Source: Ferruginibacter sp. (GTDB lineage: Bacteria > Bacteroidota > Bacteroidia > Chitinophagales > Chitinophagaceae). From it: a stretch of DNA of 64,000 nucleotides. Below, in pieces: positions 1 to 8,646 of this stretch. Positions within the stretch are counted from its first letter, which is position 1; each line of letters begins with the position of its first letter. Location: positions 186,001-250,000 of the forward strand of contig JAOQAK010000061.1 in the NCBI GenBank assembly GCA_025963635.1, given 5' to 3'. The notes beneath the pieces were generated by a model, which was not told the DNA's origin, ran no database searches, and worked only from the letters and a program-made list of their open reading frames with translations. A program made the position numbers and the translations under genes.

Positions 1-176
1 AATTGTGCAGTTCTACCCACAAAGATGATCATTTATACTGGTATTCGTAAAACTTGAATTCATTTACGAATATTCGACCACAAAAAAAGTTCAATAATTT
101 CAGGAAGTTCCAAATTAAATATGGCAAAATAAGGTGGAAGAGAAATTGAGAGGTAAGACTAACGCAACTAAAAAGA

Positions 177-425
177 TCAGTTCATGCAATTTAAAAAGAC
201 GAATGGCTTTAAATGCTGTTTGCGGATGGTATTGCGGATCGATAGTGAGTTTTTAATCACCTTATATTTATTAAGATCCAAAATTTCGTGAGCGACCACC
301 AAATTATCTAACCTTTCTACAACATGTAATAACTCATGTAACAACTCAACCTCATGCTCAATTGCCTGGGGACTCAAAAGTTCCTGATTGAACAACACCA
401 GTAAATCCCGGTTCATCCTATTCAT
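177..425 (-). CDS. possible small helical protein, unrecognised
   Basis: An 82-residue open frame predicted to be largely helical, rich in Leu, Glu and His in its first half and basic later. It has no signal peptide, membrane span or recognisable motif. It lies about 30 bases downstream of the small lipoprotein gene on the same strand, so the two could be co-transcribed. I do not recognise the family. The regular pattern of charged and hydrophobic residues is the only argument that it is real, and a chance frame cannot be excluded. Confidence 0.3.
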   Translation of the reverse strand: MNRMNRDLLVLFNQELLSPQAIEHEVELLHELLHVVERLDNLVVAHEILDLNKYKVIKNSLSIRNTIRKQHLKPFVFLNCMN

Positions 426-458
426 TTGGAGTTCGATTTTTGTTACCTGTCGTCGATA

Positions 459-584
459 TTAGTATCCCACCAACCCCTTTTTACTGGGACAGCCACATTG
501 ATTCTTTTTGGAAGAAGTGCAACCGTTTAAAACTAAGGAAATGATTAACATAAACGATAAAGCGATTTTAAAATAGCGATTCAT
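459..584 (-). CDS. 41-residue lipoprotein with Cys/Lys-rich tail
   Basis: A very short gene. The product starts MNRYFKIALSF, has a hydrophobic stretch to about residue 20 and then a lipobox-like L-N-G-C with the acylated Cys at position 22. The mature part is only about 20 residues, with Thr-Ser-Ser-Lys-Lys followed by a Cys-Gly-Cys-Pro-Ser-Lys-Lys-Gly motif and a C-terminal Gly-Tyr. Small lipoproteins of this pattern are common in Bacteroidota, and their function is unknown. It would be anchored in a membrane after lipidation at Cys22. It is transcribed away from the glycosyltransferase gene at 639, sharing a 54-base intergenic region. Confidence 0.7.
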   Translation of the reverse strand: MNRYFKIALSFMLIISLVLNGCTSSKKNQCGCPSKKGLVGY

Positions 585-638
585 ACAACAAGATTACTAA
601 ATTAAACTATTTTCACAAATATTAATTGTATTCTTCTA

Positions 639-1763
639 ATGATCCTTAAAAAAATTAACAAAAGCACTAAAAAAAGAAGCATTTTGGTAGTTCCCCTCGA
701 TTGGGGCCTGGGGCACGCCACCCGCTGCATTCCGCTGATAAAAGAGCTATTGTTAAATGATTGCGATGTAATCATTGCTGCCGAAAAAACTACAAAGTCA
801 TTGTTACAACTTGAATTTCAACATCTTACATTTATTCCACTAAAGGGCTACCACATACATTACAGCAAAAAAGGAAACGGCCTGGCCCTTACACTACTAT
901 CCCAAATTCCACAGATCCTGCTGGCGATTTATAGAGAACATCAGTGGTTAAAAAAAGTTGTAAAAAAATATACAATTAATGCAATATTAGCAGATAATCG
1001 CTTTGGATTATACCATTCTTCGCTCCCATCCGTATATATTACTCACCAATTACTAATAAAAACCGGCAGCCGCCTTTCCGAACAAATTGCCCAAAAAATC
1101 CACTACTGGTTTATAAGAAAGTACTCCCAGTGCTGGGTACCCGATTTTGAGGGAACGCAGAACATTGCCGGGGAACTCTCCCACCCTTCAAAACTTCCTC
1201 CCCGTACTCATTATATCGGATGCTTATCCCGGTTTGAAAAAATCGAAGGCGTCCAGAAGAAATATGATCTTTTGATTATGATCTCAGGCCCGGAGCCCCA
1301 ACGCACAATATTTGAAAAGCTCTTGCTGATACAACTGGAGCACTTCCAGGGCAAGGCGTTGCTCGTAAGAGGATTGCCCCTCGGGGATAAAAAAAGCAAT
1401 CTTCCGGCATGGACTAATGCGGAGAGCAGCCAAGTCGTAATCAAAAATCATCTTTCTGCAACTGAGTTAAATTTGGTGGTACAACAAGCGGACCTGGTGA
1501 TTTGCAGGAGTGGCTATACTACCATTATGGACCTGGCTAAGTTGGGGCAAAAAGCAATCCTGGTACCCACACCCGGTCAAACGGAGCAGGAATATCTTGC
1601 AACGCATTTGATGAAAGAGCAGCTTTTCTATGCTGCAGCACAGGAAGGGTTTTCATTAACAGCAGCAATAAAAAATGCAGCAGGTTTTCCGCTTGCACTC
1701 ACCACACCTGGGATGGAACAATTCAAAAGAACGGTGTATGATTTTGTTCAGTCACTTAGGTAA
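639..1763 (+). CDS. MurG-like glycosyltransferase (GT28/GT-B fold)
   Basis: Predicted GT-B glycosyltransferase of 374 residues. The N-terminal half opens with a beta strand and a glycine-rich turn (VVPLDWGLGHATRC, about residues 17-30), the acceptor-side loop typical of MurG-like enzymes. The C-terminal half has the donor-site signature CRSGYTTIMDLAKLGQKAI near residue 290 followed by PTPGQTEQEYLA, as in UDP-GlcNAc-using family 28 enzymes. No signal peptide or membrane span is seen, so it should act at the inner face of the membrane. It is too divergent and too far from division genes to be MurG itself. The substrate cannot be named, and a lipid or polysaccharide acceptor is likely. Confidence 0.85.
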   Translation: MILKKINKSTKKRSILVVPLDWGLGHATRCIPLIKELLLNDCDVIIAAEKTTKSLLQLEFQHLTFIPLKGYHIHYSKKGNGLALTLLSQIPQILLAIYREHQWLKKVVKKYTINAILADNRFGLYHSSLPSVYITHQLLIKTGSRLSEQIAQKIHYWFIRKYSQCWVPDFEGTQNIAGELSHPSKLPPRTHYIGCLSRFEKIEGVQKKYDLLIMISGPEPQRTIFEKLLLIQLEHFQGKALLVRGLPLGDKKSNLPAWTNAESSQVVIKNHLSATELNLVVQQADLVICRSGYTTIMDLAKLGQKAILVPTPGQTEQEYLATHLMKEQLFYAAAQEGFSLTAAIKNAAGFPLALTTPGMEQFKRTVYDFVQSLR

Positions 1764-1826
1764 GTTTCATCGATCTGGCAAAATAACAAGTGCATTAAGA
1801 AGAAAGAGCATTACAACTTAAAAAAG

Positions 1827-2291
1827 ATGATTCAATTTTTTATAGCGGCTACCGATAACGACTATACGGCTGCAAGACTCTTGTTTACAGAGTACGCAGC
1901 GTCGATCCATATTAATCTTGACTTTCAGCATTTCGATGAGGAATTAAAAGGCTTGCAACAAATGTATTCTCCGCCAGGTGGAGCAATTGTTCTTGCAAAA
2001 CTGCAGGATGAAATCATTGGCTGTGTGGGAATAAGAAAAATGAGCGGCAAGGTTGGCGAGCTCAAGAGAATGTATATTAAACCCGGCTATCAGGGTAAGG
2101 GCATTGGTAAAACATTGCTAGCAATTGTTCTCGATTTGGCCAGGCAATGCAATTATGAAGTAGTAAGATTAGATACGCTCAGCTTTATGTTCTCCGCCAT
2201 TCACCTTTATACACAGGCAGGATTTTACGAAATACCAGCTTATTATAACAATCCCATTTCAACTGCGATTTATTTTGAAAAGAAATTATGA
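1827..2291 (+). CDS. GNAT family N-acetyltransferase
   Basis: 154 residues, the usual size for a single GNAT domain. The acetyl-CoA binding motif A is clear: a strand ending in ELKRMYIKPGYQGKGIGKTLL (about residues 79-99), with the Q/R-x-x-G-x-G/A pattern as YQGKGIGK. Motif B follows in the helix after VVRLDTLSFM, with the C-terminal Y-x-x-x-G-F-Y-E-I strand. Such enzymes transfer an acetyl group from acetyl-CoA to an amine. The substrate is not predictable. It lies 63 bases after the glycosyltransferase on the same strand, so co-transcription is possible. Confidence 0.85.
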   Translation: MIQFFIAATDNDYTAARLLFTEYAASIHINLDFQHFDEELKGLQQMYSPPGGAIVLAKLQDEIIGCVGIRKMSGKVGELKRMYIKPGYQGKGIGKTLLAIVLDLARQCNYEVVRLDTLSFMFSAIHLYTQAGFYEIPAYYNNPISTAIYFEKKL

Positions 2292-2323
2292 TATGCCAAT
2301 TATTGTAGCCGGCTTATCTATTT

Positions 2324-2863
2324 TTACACAAGTTTGGGGTAATCAAAAAACAGGAATTCTTTTTTTGCCTTCCGAAAATCAGCCCACTTTTTTAAATGAA
2401 TTTGTACGGCAAATACGCTACCGGTAGGCATATTGCTGATGACTTCATCCTCTCTTAACGTGTTTACAAAATCCGTAATGCCCGGGTTGTGAGAAAAAAT
2501 GGCTACTGTGTTGAAAAAGTCATCCAATTGCTCCACTACCTGGTAGAAAGGATCCACCTCGGCCTGGTAAAGCTTTGAAACATACAGAATGGAATCTTCC
2601 GATTTACCATAGGTTTCGCAGAATAGTTCAGCGGTTTTCTTTGCCCTTTTTGCAGGACTCGATACGAATGCATCAATCATTATCTTTCTATCGATTAACC
2701 TTTTTGCCATCACTGGTGCATCTTTCTTTCCACGTTCATTGAGCGGCCTTTCAAAATCATTCAATGTGCCGACCTCCCAACTGCTTTTTGCATGGCGAAT
2801 TACCAATAACAGTTTGTTTCCATCGGTTGGAAATGGGGCTGATTTGTGCTTATCGTCACTCAT
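2324..2863 (-). CDS. SixA-like histidine phosphatase
   Basis: 179 residues of the histidine phosphatase (phosphoglycerate mutase-like) superfamily. The RHG motif appears as R23-H24-A-K-S-S-W, the form seen in SixA-type phosphohistidine phosphatases, followed by D-F-E-R-P-L-N-E-R-G-K-K-D. A second catalytic His is in IFSHNPGITDFVN near residue 125, and S-S-P-A-K-R-A at about 70 supplies the usual Arg. SixA enzymes remove phosphate from phosphohistidine on signalling or PTS proteins. The true substrate here is unknown. It is a cytosolic protein transcribed from the opposite strand to its left neighbours, with the two genes converging near 2300. Confidence 0.85.
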   Translation of the reverse strand: MSDDKHKSAPFPTDGNKLLLVIRHAKSSWEVGTLNDFERPLNERGKKDAPVMAKRLIDRKIMIDAFVSSPAKRAKKTAELFCETYGKSEDSILYVSKLYQAEVDPFYQVVEQLDDFFNTVAIFSHNPGITDFVNTLREDEVISNMPTGSVFAVQIHLKKWADFRKAKKEFLFFDYPKLV

Positions 2864-3004
2864 TTAACAAAATTAGATGTATTATAAACTATTTTAAGAA
2901 AAAGCTAATCAATTTCTCAATGCTTCATTCAAAAAAAATTAGCAGAGATAGTTAACACCTGGGTAGATTGGAGGGGCTTTATTGTTCCAAATAGTTTTGA
3001 AAGC

Positions 3005-3054
3005 ACAAGTGAGTGACACAACGATGATGCCATGAAATATATCTGCTGGCTACA
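3005..3054 (+). repeat. dispersed intergenic repeat, copy A
   Basis: A stretch containing GAGTGACACAA and GATG-TGC is closely matched at 59928-59978. Both copies lie in gene-free DNA just beyond gene ends. The core of about 30 bases differs at only a few positions, and the tails diverge. It may be a small family of palindrome-free intergenic elements. Only two copies are visible in this window. Confidence 0.5.
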
Positions 3055-3076
3055 AAATTAAACGACGCCGGCTTCC

Positions 3077-4924
3077 TTAATACCCCCTCACATTTTTGCC
3101 TTCCATATAGTTCATAAATGCCTTATTGCAAACGCGGTTGCCACCGGGAGTTGGATAATTTCCTGTAAAATACCAATCGCCCAAATTAGTAGGACATGCC
3201 AGGTGCAAGGTATCAATGGTTTGATAGATAACGCTTACCGGGATGGTGATTTCGGCAGGAGTGATCAGTTGGGCGATTTTATTTGACATCTCTTCCAGGG
3301 TGAAAGATTTGTATAATTTTCTAACTACATTTTCTGTATGAAGCTGGTTATTTCGTTGCAATTCCTTGCATCTCTCTAACAACTCTTCTAACAGGCACTC
3401 CTGTTTGGTTTCGTGTATCAGTTCAATGGCCGCTTTAAAGGCAATGAAATCGCCCATTTTGCTCATGTCTATACCATAGCAATCTGGATAACGGATCTGG
3501 GGTGCGGAAGAAACAATTATGATTTTTTTGGGTTCCAATCTCGACAACATCCGGATAATACTTTCTCTTAAAGTAGTGCCTCTTACGATGGAATCGTCAA
3601 TGACCACCAGTGTATCAATATTCTTGCGCACTGTTCCATAAGTGATATCATACACATGCTGCACCATTTCATTGCGGCTACTGTCTTCGGTTATGAATGT
3701 GCGCAGTTTGACGTCTTTGATGGCAATTTTCTCAAACCGTATTTTACGGCTGATCATTTCTGTTAGTTTGGCTTCATCAAAATCTTTACCCCAGCTCAAA
3801 ATCCGTTCTACTTTTCTCTTTTTGAGATAATCATCCGCGCCTTGCAAGAGACCATAAAAAGCCGTTTCGGCTGTATTGGGTATAAAAGAAAAAATGGTGT
3901 TTCGCAAATCATAATCAATGGCCTTTAATACCGGTTCACTTAGATACCGCCCGAGCGCCTTTCTTTCATTGTAGATTTTTTCATCACTACCGCGGCTAAA
4001 ATATATACGTTCAAAACTACAGGCTTTTCTTTCTTTAGCTTCTATGATTTGTTCAACCTGGTAGCTGCCATCGAGCTGCACCAATAAAGCACATCCGGGC
4101 ATTAGCTCCTGTACTTCATTTTCGCCCACATTGAAGGCGGTTCGAATAGCCGCTCTTTCACTTGCAGCAACAATTACATCATCATTTACATAATAGTAGG
4201 AAGGGCGGATACCATGGGCATCCCGCATCACAAAGGCGCTGCCGTTTCCTACCAACCCACAAAAATTGAAGCCGCCGTCAAAGAGCGGAACAGCCTTTTT
4301 TAATACCTTTTTGATATCCAATTTGCCAGGAAAAGCTTCATCTGCTTTCACCATAAAATGATGCAATACCTCCATCATGGCAGCAAGATCGCTTTGCCGT
4401 TGAAACACACCCGGGTCGATATTAATCAGTCCAAATAACTCTTCTGTGTTTACGAGGTTAAAATTTCCGGCAAGGGCGAGATTGCGTGAAGGGATCGTGT
4501 CTCTTTTTATGAAAGGATGGCAAAATTCCACATTGTTTTTCCCCTGCGTGCCATAACGTAAATGGCCAAGTAACAGTTCTCCAAGATAATTAACATGCCC
4601 TTTCATCAGTCCCGGATGATTTTTTATATCCGGCTGATACTTCTCTATCTCTTCAATTTCCTTTCCTATTTGTGAAAAAAGATCTGCAATGGGTTGATTG
4701 GCGCTGCTCCGGAGGCGATGTAGGAACGGATAACCGGGTTCTACATTCAATTTTACGGCGGCAATCCCTGCACCATCCTGGCCACGGTTATGCTGCTTTT
4801 CCATCAATAAATACAACATATTAAGACCGTATAATACTGATCCATATTGCTGCTGATAATAACTGAAAGGTTTGCGAAGGCGGATAAAGGCGAGGCCACA
4901 CTCGTGTTTGATTTCGTCGCTCAT
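3077..4924 (-). CDS. PurF-type glutamine amidophosphoribosyltransferase (long Bacteroidota variant)
   Basis: 615 residues, longer than the approximately 470-500 of canonical PurF. An N-terminal class II glutamine amidotransferase domain starts at Cys9 (MSDEIKHEC), so an eight-residue leader would have to be removed to expose the nucleophile. E-K-Q-H-N-R-G-Q-D-G-A-G and the Arg/Gly/Asn loops of the glutaminase site follow. The C-terminal phosphoribosyltransferase domain has the PRPP loop VVIDDSIVRGTTLRES near residue 440. Known role of the family: PRPP plus glutamine to phosphoribosylamine, the first step of purine synthesis. This long form usually accompanies a canonical PurF elsewhere in Bacteroidota genomes, so a modified role is possible. 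Confidence 0.85.
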   Translation of the reverse strand: MSDEIKHECGLAFIRLRKPFSYYQQQYGSVLYGLNMLYLLMEKQHNRGQDGAGIAAVKLNVEPGYPFLHRLRSSANQPIADLFSQIGKEIEEIEKYQPDIKNHPGLMKGHVNYLGELLLGHLRYGTQGKNNVEFCHPFIKRDTIPSRNLALAGNFNLVNTEELFGLINIDPGVFQRQSDLAAMMEVLHHFMVKADEAFPGKLDIKKVLKKAVPLFDGGFNFCGLVGNGSAFVMRDAHGIRPSYYYVNDDVIVAASERAAIRTAFNVGENEVQELMPGCALLVQLDGSYQVEQIIEAKERKACSFERIYFSRGSDEKIYNERKALGRYLSEPVLKAIDYDLRNTIFSFIPNTAETAFYGLLQGADDYLKKRKVERILSWGKDFDEAKLTEMISRKIRFEKIAIKDVKLRTFITEDSSRNEMVQHVYDITYGTVRKNIDTLVVIDDSIVRGTTLRESIIRMLSRLEPKKIIIVSSAPQIRYPDCYGIDMSKMGDFIAFKAAIELIHETKQECLLEELLERCKELQRNNQLHTENVVRKLYKSFTLEEMSNKIAQLITPAEITIPVSVIYQTIDTLHLACPTNLGDWYFTGNYPTPGGNRVCNKAFMNYMEGKNVRGY

Positions 4925-4960
4925 GAAATAAAATAAGTTGCAAAGTTACAGGAATGCAAA

Positions 4961-4988
4961 CTAAAAATCCCGGCGACGAGGCCGGGAT
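4961..4988 (-). terminator. intrinsic terminator of the barrel-protein gene
   Basis: An 8-bp perfect stem (ATCCCGGC / GCCGGGAT) with a six-base loop is followed, reading leftward, by a TTTTTAG run. It sits 22 bases beyond the stop of the gene at 5010-5729, and separates it from the PurF-like gene start at 4924. Confidence 0.8.
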
Positions 4989-5009
4989 GGTATTATCGAT
5001 ATCATAAAA

Positions 5010-5729
5010 TTATAAACCGCTGATACAAAGACCGATTTGGTACGGCCGTATCGTTGGACCTGCTACATCTTTCAAAATGGAAGTGATGGAATAGGCTCCA
5101 AACAAGGAAAAGTTACCGATACCGACCCTTGCTGTAGCAGCCAGCCTTGTGCTGTTAAAGAAGGTACGCTTGCTTTCCTTTTCGGTAAAGTTGCCGATGT
5201 TGGCATCACTTTTATTTTCAAGAGTTTTACCCTTGGTATGAGCATTCAGCATGGTGCCTACTTTTACGCCCAATGCAGCTTTCCAGCTCTTTTTTTCGTT
5301 TACCGGGTCAAAAGTATACCTCAGTTCAATCGGAACTTCTACAAACGTAATGGCCAGTTTATATTTTTTAAAATGATCTGATGAATCAAGGTTTTTGAAT
5401 GGCAAACGAGTTGAAGTAGATTTTAGATCAACAGCTGTTTTCTTAAAGAAAATACTACTATGACTCACGCCCAGGCCTAACGCCACGCTCCAACGGGGAT
5501 CACCTTTGAAAGGTTTATTCAACATCAGCGCCACATTCATTCCTCTTGTCAATCCTCCCATCCTGCTCTTAATACTATCAGGAGCACCACCCCAGCCGTC
5601 TTTGCTAATTTGTATCATTAAATGGTCGCCCGCACGATCTATCGTTACTTTACTCCAGTCTTTTTTCGTTTGACCAAACGCAGTACCAATTAATGCAACT
5701 GCAAATACCAGGGACAATATTTTCTTCAT
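5010..5729 (-). CDS. outer-membrane beta-barrel protein (PorT-like fold)
   Basis: 239 residues with a clear Sec signal peptide, MKKILSLVFAVALIGTAFG, cleaved near Gln20. The mature part has alternating hydrophobic strands, several of them with glycine and aromatic ends (VALGLGVSHSSIFF, ELRYTFDPV, WKAALGVKVG), and ends in a short aromatic/aliphatic strand, as in porin-like barrels of the outer-membrane protein beta-barrel family. It should sit in the outer membrane, and the function is unknown. Monocistronic, with its own terminator. It lies directly left of the tRNA used as an integration site, so it is part of the host chromosome rather than the island. Confidence 0.7.
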   Translation of the reverse strand: MKKILSLVFAVALIGTAFGQTKKDWSKVTIDRAGDHLMIQISKDGWGGAPDSIKSRMGGLTRGMNVALMLNKPFKGDPRWSVALGLGVSHSSIFFKKTAVDLKSTSTRLPFKNLDSSDHFKKYKLAITFVEVPIELRYTFDPVNEKKSWKAALGVKVGTMLNAHTKGKTLENKSDANIGNFTEKESKRTFFNSTRLAATARVGIGNFSLFGAYSITSILKDVAGPTIRPYQIGLCISGL

Positions 5730-5796
5730 ATTTAATCTTGAAGGTGCAAAATAACGGCAAATAATTTAATGAAGCGTTAAATTGATTGTCTTTGAT

Positions 5797-5804
5797 TATA
5801 TTTG
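5797..5804 (+). promoter_or_regulatory. -7 element (TATATTTG) for the tRNA
   Basis: Matches the Bacteroidota TAnnTTTG consensus and lies 31 bases before the tRNA 5' end. No good -33 TTTG is present at the expected spacing, so the assignment rests on the -7 box alone. Confidence 0.5.
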
Positions 5805-5834
5805 CATCCACAAACTCCAAAATTATTGGAGAAA

Positions 5835-5908
5835 GGGCCTATAGCTCAGTTGGTTAGAGCACCTGACTCATAATCAGGTGGTCCCTGGTTCGAGCCCAGG
5901 TGGGCCCA
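5835..5908 (+). tRNA. tRNA with anticodon CAT (Ile2 or elongator Met)
   Basis: A 74-nt cloverleaf. Acceptor GGGCCTA pairs with TGGGCCC (one G-U), the D arm is GCTCAGTTGGTTAGAGC, the anticodon stem is CCTGA / TCAGG with loop CTCATAA, and the T arm is CCTGG-TTCGAGC-CCAGG. The anticodon CAT is at 5869-5871. CCA is not encoded. The flanking GACTCATAATC resembles tRNA-Ile2, where the C is modified to lysidine, but elongator tRNA-Met cannot be excluded by eye. Its 3' half is duplicated at 33369-33411, making it the attachment site of the 27-kb island. Integration has left the tRNA intact. Confidence 0.95.
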
Positions 5909-5909
5909 C
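5867..5909 (+). repeat. attL core: 43-bp repeat inside the tRNA
   Basis: Runs from the anticodon loop through the 3' end of the tRNA plus one base. It is identical over 43 bases to 33369-33411 in the same orientation. Flanking bases differ on both sides. Anticodon-loop to 3'-end repeats of this kind are the usual footprint of tyrosine-recombinase integration into a tRNA gene. Confidence 0.95.
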
Positions 5910-5917
5910 TGATAATC

Positions 5918-5957
5918 AAGCACTTAGAAGATTTTTACTTCAAGTGCTTTTTTTATT
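5918..5957 (+). terminator. intrinsic terminator after the tRNA
   Basis: Stem AAGCACTT / AAGTGCTT extended by GAAG / CTTC across a one-base bulge, followed by a run of seven T. It lies 9 bases beyond the tRNA 3' end, within the left edge of the island. Confidence 0.8.
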
Positions 5958-5958
5958 T

Positions 5959-5978
5959 GAGACATAATGTGAGACATG
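5959..5978 (+). promoter_or_regulatory. left-end 20-bp motif shared with the right end of the island
   Basis: The 20-base word here differs at only two positions (G for T twice) from 33223-33242, beside the integrase gene, in the same orientation. It contains two copies of GA(G/T)ACAT. It lies 50 bp inside attL. A plausible role is an arm-type binding site for the integrase or its excisionase, or a shared operator. This is inference from position and similarity. Confidence 0.5.
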
Positions 5979-6028
5979 TTTTGAGGTGTAAAAATAATGA
6001 TAAATCTTTGCATCGTAAATGAGGATGT

Positions 6029-6970
6029 ATGGGAAAAGTGAGCATTCCTACGAGATACCTTTCCAATAAGAATTACATACAGGAAGTTTCCGTAGAAGGA
6101 AAAAAATCAAGCAAGTTTTATTTTCGGTTTTCAATCTATGAATTATACGTGGCCCAGATTATCAGGGCCGGAAACTGCATCACCTTATTAAGCAGTCCTT
6201 TCGAAATTACCCGCGACAATTTCTGGAACACTCACTATTTTGAAGATATCACCAGGCATGTATTCTGGACCTTCAATAAAAGTTTCGTGCTGGTATTGAT
6301 GGATAAGATAGAAACCTTGTCCCCCTCCATTTTGAACAGGTGCTATGAGTTACTCATCCATAATTTTCAACCTTATGATGATCGGCCTGGTGAAGATGAT
6401 CCGGATGAAGAACTGCAATGGTGCATTATTAAAAATAGAAATCTCATCAGGGACGAAAAATTCAAAAAGATGTATTTGCTTGATCAGCAAAACAGGAAGA
6501 TATTGTTGGAAGCACTTGACAGGAGAAAGACTTTGCTGAATGGATCTGCTGATGAAAAGAATGGATCCGTTGCATCGGTTGACTTTACTTCTACGCAAGA
6601 AGTCAATACATCGTTTATTGAAGTTTTATATCCAATGAACGGAAACGCCGAGGAAACGCTGCAATTCATTATTCAAAAAACAGCCGAAGCAAATTTTGAG
6701 TTCAATATCTTTTCGCAGGTGAAACGGTTTCCTAACGGTAAAAATCAATACGGATTGAATGGTAGCATTGCCGCTGCAATTGATTTCTTTTACCAGTTGG
6801 GTTACTATAAAAAGGACTACAACCTTGAACAAATTTTCAAAGCTTATTCTTTACATACCAGGAATACCATCGGTAAACTAAAGGTTTTCCTTTCTGAGTT
6901 CCGGCAGGACAACAGCTATTTAAAACATATTGCAAAATTGAAGGAACTTAAAATAGATAGGCAGTTGTAA
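6029..6970 (+). CDS. unrecognised island protein, 313 residues
   Basis: First gene inside the left end of the island. No signal peptide or membrane span. The N-terminal 110 residues look like mixed alpha/beta, a polar acidic stretch (P-G-E-D-D-P-D-E-E) lies near residue 120, and the last 80 residues form a compact helical segment (GLNGSIAAAIDFFYQLGYY onward) ending in basic helices. The pattern of that segment faintly recalls the C-terminus of RteC-type regulators of Bacteroides conjugative elements, but I see no diagnostic motif and would not assign it. The frame is intact, unlike its immediate right-hand neighbours. Confidence 0.65.
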   Translation: MGKVSIPTRYLSNKNYIQEVSVEGKKSSKFYFRFSIYELYVAQIIRAGNCITLLSSPFEITRDNFWNTHYFEDITRHVFWTFNKSFVLVLMDKIETLSPSILNRCYELLIHNFQPYDDRPGEDDPDEELQWCIIKNRNLIRDEKFKKMYLLDQQNRKILLEALDRRKTLLNGSADEKNGSVASVDFTSTQEVNTSFIEVLYPMNGNAEETLQFIIQKTAEANFEFNIFSQVKRFPNGKNQYGLNGSIAAAIDFFYQLGYYKKDYNLEQIFKAYSLHTRNTIGKLKVFLSEFRQDNSYLKHIAKLKELKIDRQL

Positions 6971-6977
6971 AAGCGTT

Positions 6978-7575
6978 ATATAGATGACGGATGTCCACTC
7001 CAGATGTTTTCAACGCTAACGGGCGAAAAAGGGGCTGCACCTGTTAACCCACCAATAGCGAAATAATTCTGTTCACCGTGCTTCGTCAATAGCGGGGCGT
7101 TTGAACCGGATAGATGCCTACTTTTTCAGAGTTGAAAGTGCAGATGGGAAAGTTTTCGGTGCTTGTTAATCATGATTACCGCGATTACAGCAGATGGGTA
7201 ACACTGGAGGTCAAACGTGCCAATCTGCCGCACTGAAGCAGGTACACACTGAAATCAGCTTTCGCCTGTTGCTAGATGAGGCGATCACCCTTCAAAAGGA
7301 TGGCCGGTCGATAACCATTTGAGTATCTAACATAAAACTTAGCATCTTTTGGCAAATATTTTTAACTACCGTCTCAAAAGCTTCGTAATGAAGCCTTTCA
7401 AACGAAAAATAAAGATTCCAACTTTTTATTTTTAATCCTTTTTGGTTCTGGCTTGTCCAGGTTAGGGGTAGAGAAGTGATGCAAGGGGGGCTCTCATAAA
7501 TATGGCAGCTTAAGCAAGGCGATCGCTGATGTGCCTGATCATCAGTATGAGATCCTGATGTCGCAAGTTCATTAA
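6978..7575 (+). pseudogene. broken copy of the metallophosphoesterase at 34169
   Basis: The DNA is clearly related, in the same orientation, to positions about 34630-35090 of the intact gene outside the island. The match covers GATGTCCACTCC at the left, the segment around the GNHD motif (here altered to V-N-H-D), and CATAAATATGG through ATCCTGATGTCGCA at the right. It contains several stops and indels and an unrelated insertion of roughly 140 bases near 7320-7458. The N-terminal membrane part and the C-terminal GHTHG part are absent. It is non-functional. That one copy lies just inside attL and the other just outside attR may reflect how the island was assembled. Confidence 0.8.
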
Positions 7576-7725
7576 AGCATAATAATGAAAGAAATGCTAG
7601 TATGTAAATCTCCCCTCCCGCAATTATTCTAAAATCGAAATAGAAAAATGATCATCTCACCCTTACCTTCTAAAGTTTATTGCGAATAGCAAACTACCCT
7701 TGGATCAAAAGTAGGCAAAACAGAA

Positions 7726-8132
7726 ATGCTGCGAATCTTCAGTAAAAACAAGCGGCAATGCTTCCATTTGATCTCAGTCTATGACATTGAAACAGCTTGT
7801 CAGAAGAACGGCGTCGAAACCTTTCAAACATACATTGGCATGGTGCCTGGTTGGGGGAACACGCCCAATTTCTTTTACCAAAAGTCAGTAGGCTGGGCCT
7901 TTGATGATCTTGGCCGGGAGAGTATAGTTTTTGACTTTGGCAACAAATCGGACGTCATCAGCAAGATCATTCAAACCAGGTACCTGAGTAAAGAGCAGGT
8001 CCCATTCAGCAGCCTCCATCTCACCACGAATCTTACGCCCGCAGAAATAGAAATCGTTACGACTACGCTGTAAAAAGCCGGCTGCGGGAGATGCTCAATT
8101 ACATACAAATGGAAGGAAAGGACAGGCGATAA
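7726..8132 (+). pseudogene. C-terminal remnant of a DnaC/IstB-like ATPase
   Basis: The open frame to 8073 contains FDFGNKSDVISKIIQTRYLS and then S-S-L-H-L-T-T-N-L-T-P-A-E-I, which corresponds to the Walker B-distal and sensor-1 region of DnaC-type helicase-loader ATPases. A frameshift near 8070 separates it from the expected tail (S-R-L-R-E-M-L-N-Y-I..., ending at 8132). The P-loop half is missing. A second degenerate copy of the same 3' region is at 9127-9225. Such ATPases are common replication genes of Bacteroidota mobile elements. This one is broken. Confidence 0.65.
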
Positions 8133-8147
8133 TTCTATAATTTTTAA

Positions 8148-8190
8148 CAATCAACAATCAACCATCAACTTTCAACCATTTTCTTCAACC
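8148..8190 (+). repeat. short CAACCAT/ATCAAC-type repeat tract
   Basis: A low-complexity run of imperfect repeats of ATCAACCATCAAC type lies immediately before the start codon of the gene at 8191. A similar, longer tract is at 17415-17474. The unit is not constant enough, nor are there spacers, for a CRISPR array. Role unknown. Confidence 0.6.
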
Positions 8191-8646
8191 ATGCTACAAA
8201 TAAACCTAAGCGAATTTTATCATTACGAGTTGCCACAATTGCTCGAATTCATTCAGGTGCATAATGAAACCGAATATAATATTACGCTTCCCAAAAAAAC
8301 AGTGGCAGGCAGAGACTGTAATTTTAATGTCTTTTGGGAATACTACCATGCCGCCTTTGTTGGTCAGGAGCTCTGGCAAATTTCCACGTATTTTACCTAC
8401 ACAGTACCGTGTATTAAAAAAGCTCAGTCCTTTTCGTTCCAGGTCACGGTGTATGATCAAATATCCTTAGCGGTAACACTCTATTTTCTTGTAAACGGTC
8501 TGTACGTTAAAAATGATCCGGCGCTTGGCGACAAATATGATGCAGCAGCTGCTTTGTTGTTAGAAGAATCGTTTAATGGAAAAAAAAGTACCGCATGTTG
8601 GGGGCTTATCTGGCTGGCAAATTTGTTTTTGTGTAAAATCGAATAG
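8191..8646 (+). CDS. unrecognised island protein, 151 residues
   Basis: An intact frame following the ATCAAC-type tract. The product is rich in aromatic residues, with alternating hydrophobic strands (QLWQISTYFTYTVPC, FSFQVTVYDQISLAVTLYFL), no signal peptide and no convincing membrane span. A C-terminal alanine-rich helix precedes K-K-S-T-A-C-W-G-L-I-W-L-A-N-L. I do not recognise the family. The frame is free of the defects seen in flanking remnants, but given the decay around it a fragment of a longer gene is possible. Confidence 0.5.
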   Translation: MLQINLSEFYHYELPQLLEFIQVHNETEYNITLPKKTVAGRDCNFNVFWEYYHAAFVGQELWQISTYFTYTVPCIKKAQSFSFQVTVYDQISLAVTLYFLVNGLYVKNDPALGDKYDAAAALLLEESFNGKKSTACWGLIWLANLFLCKIE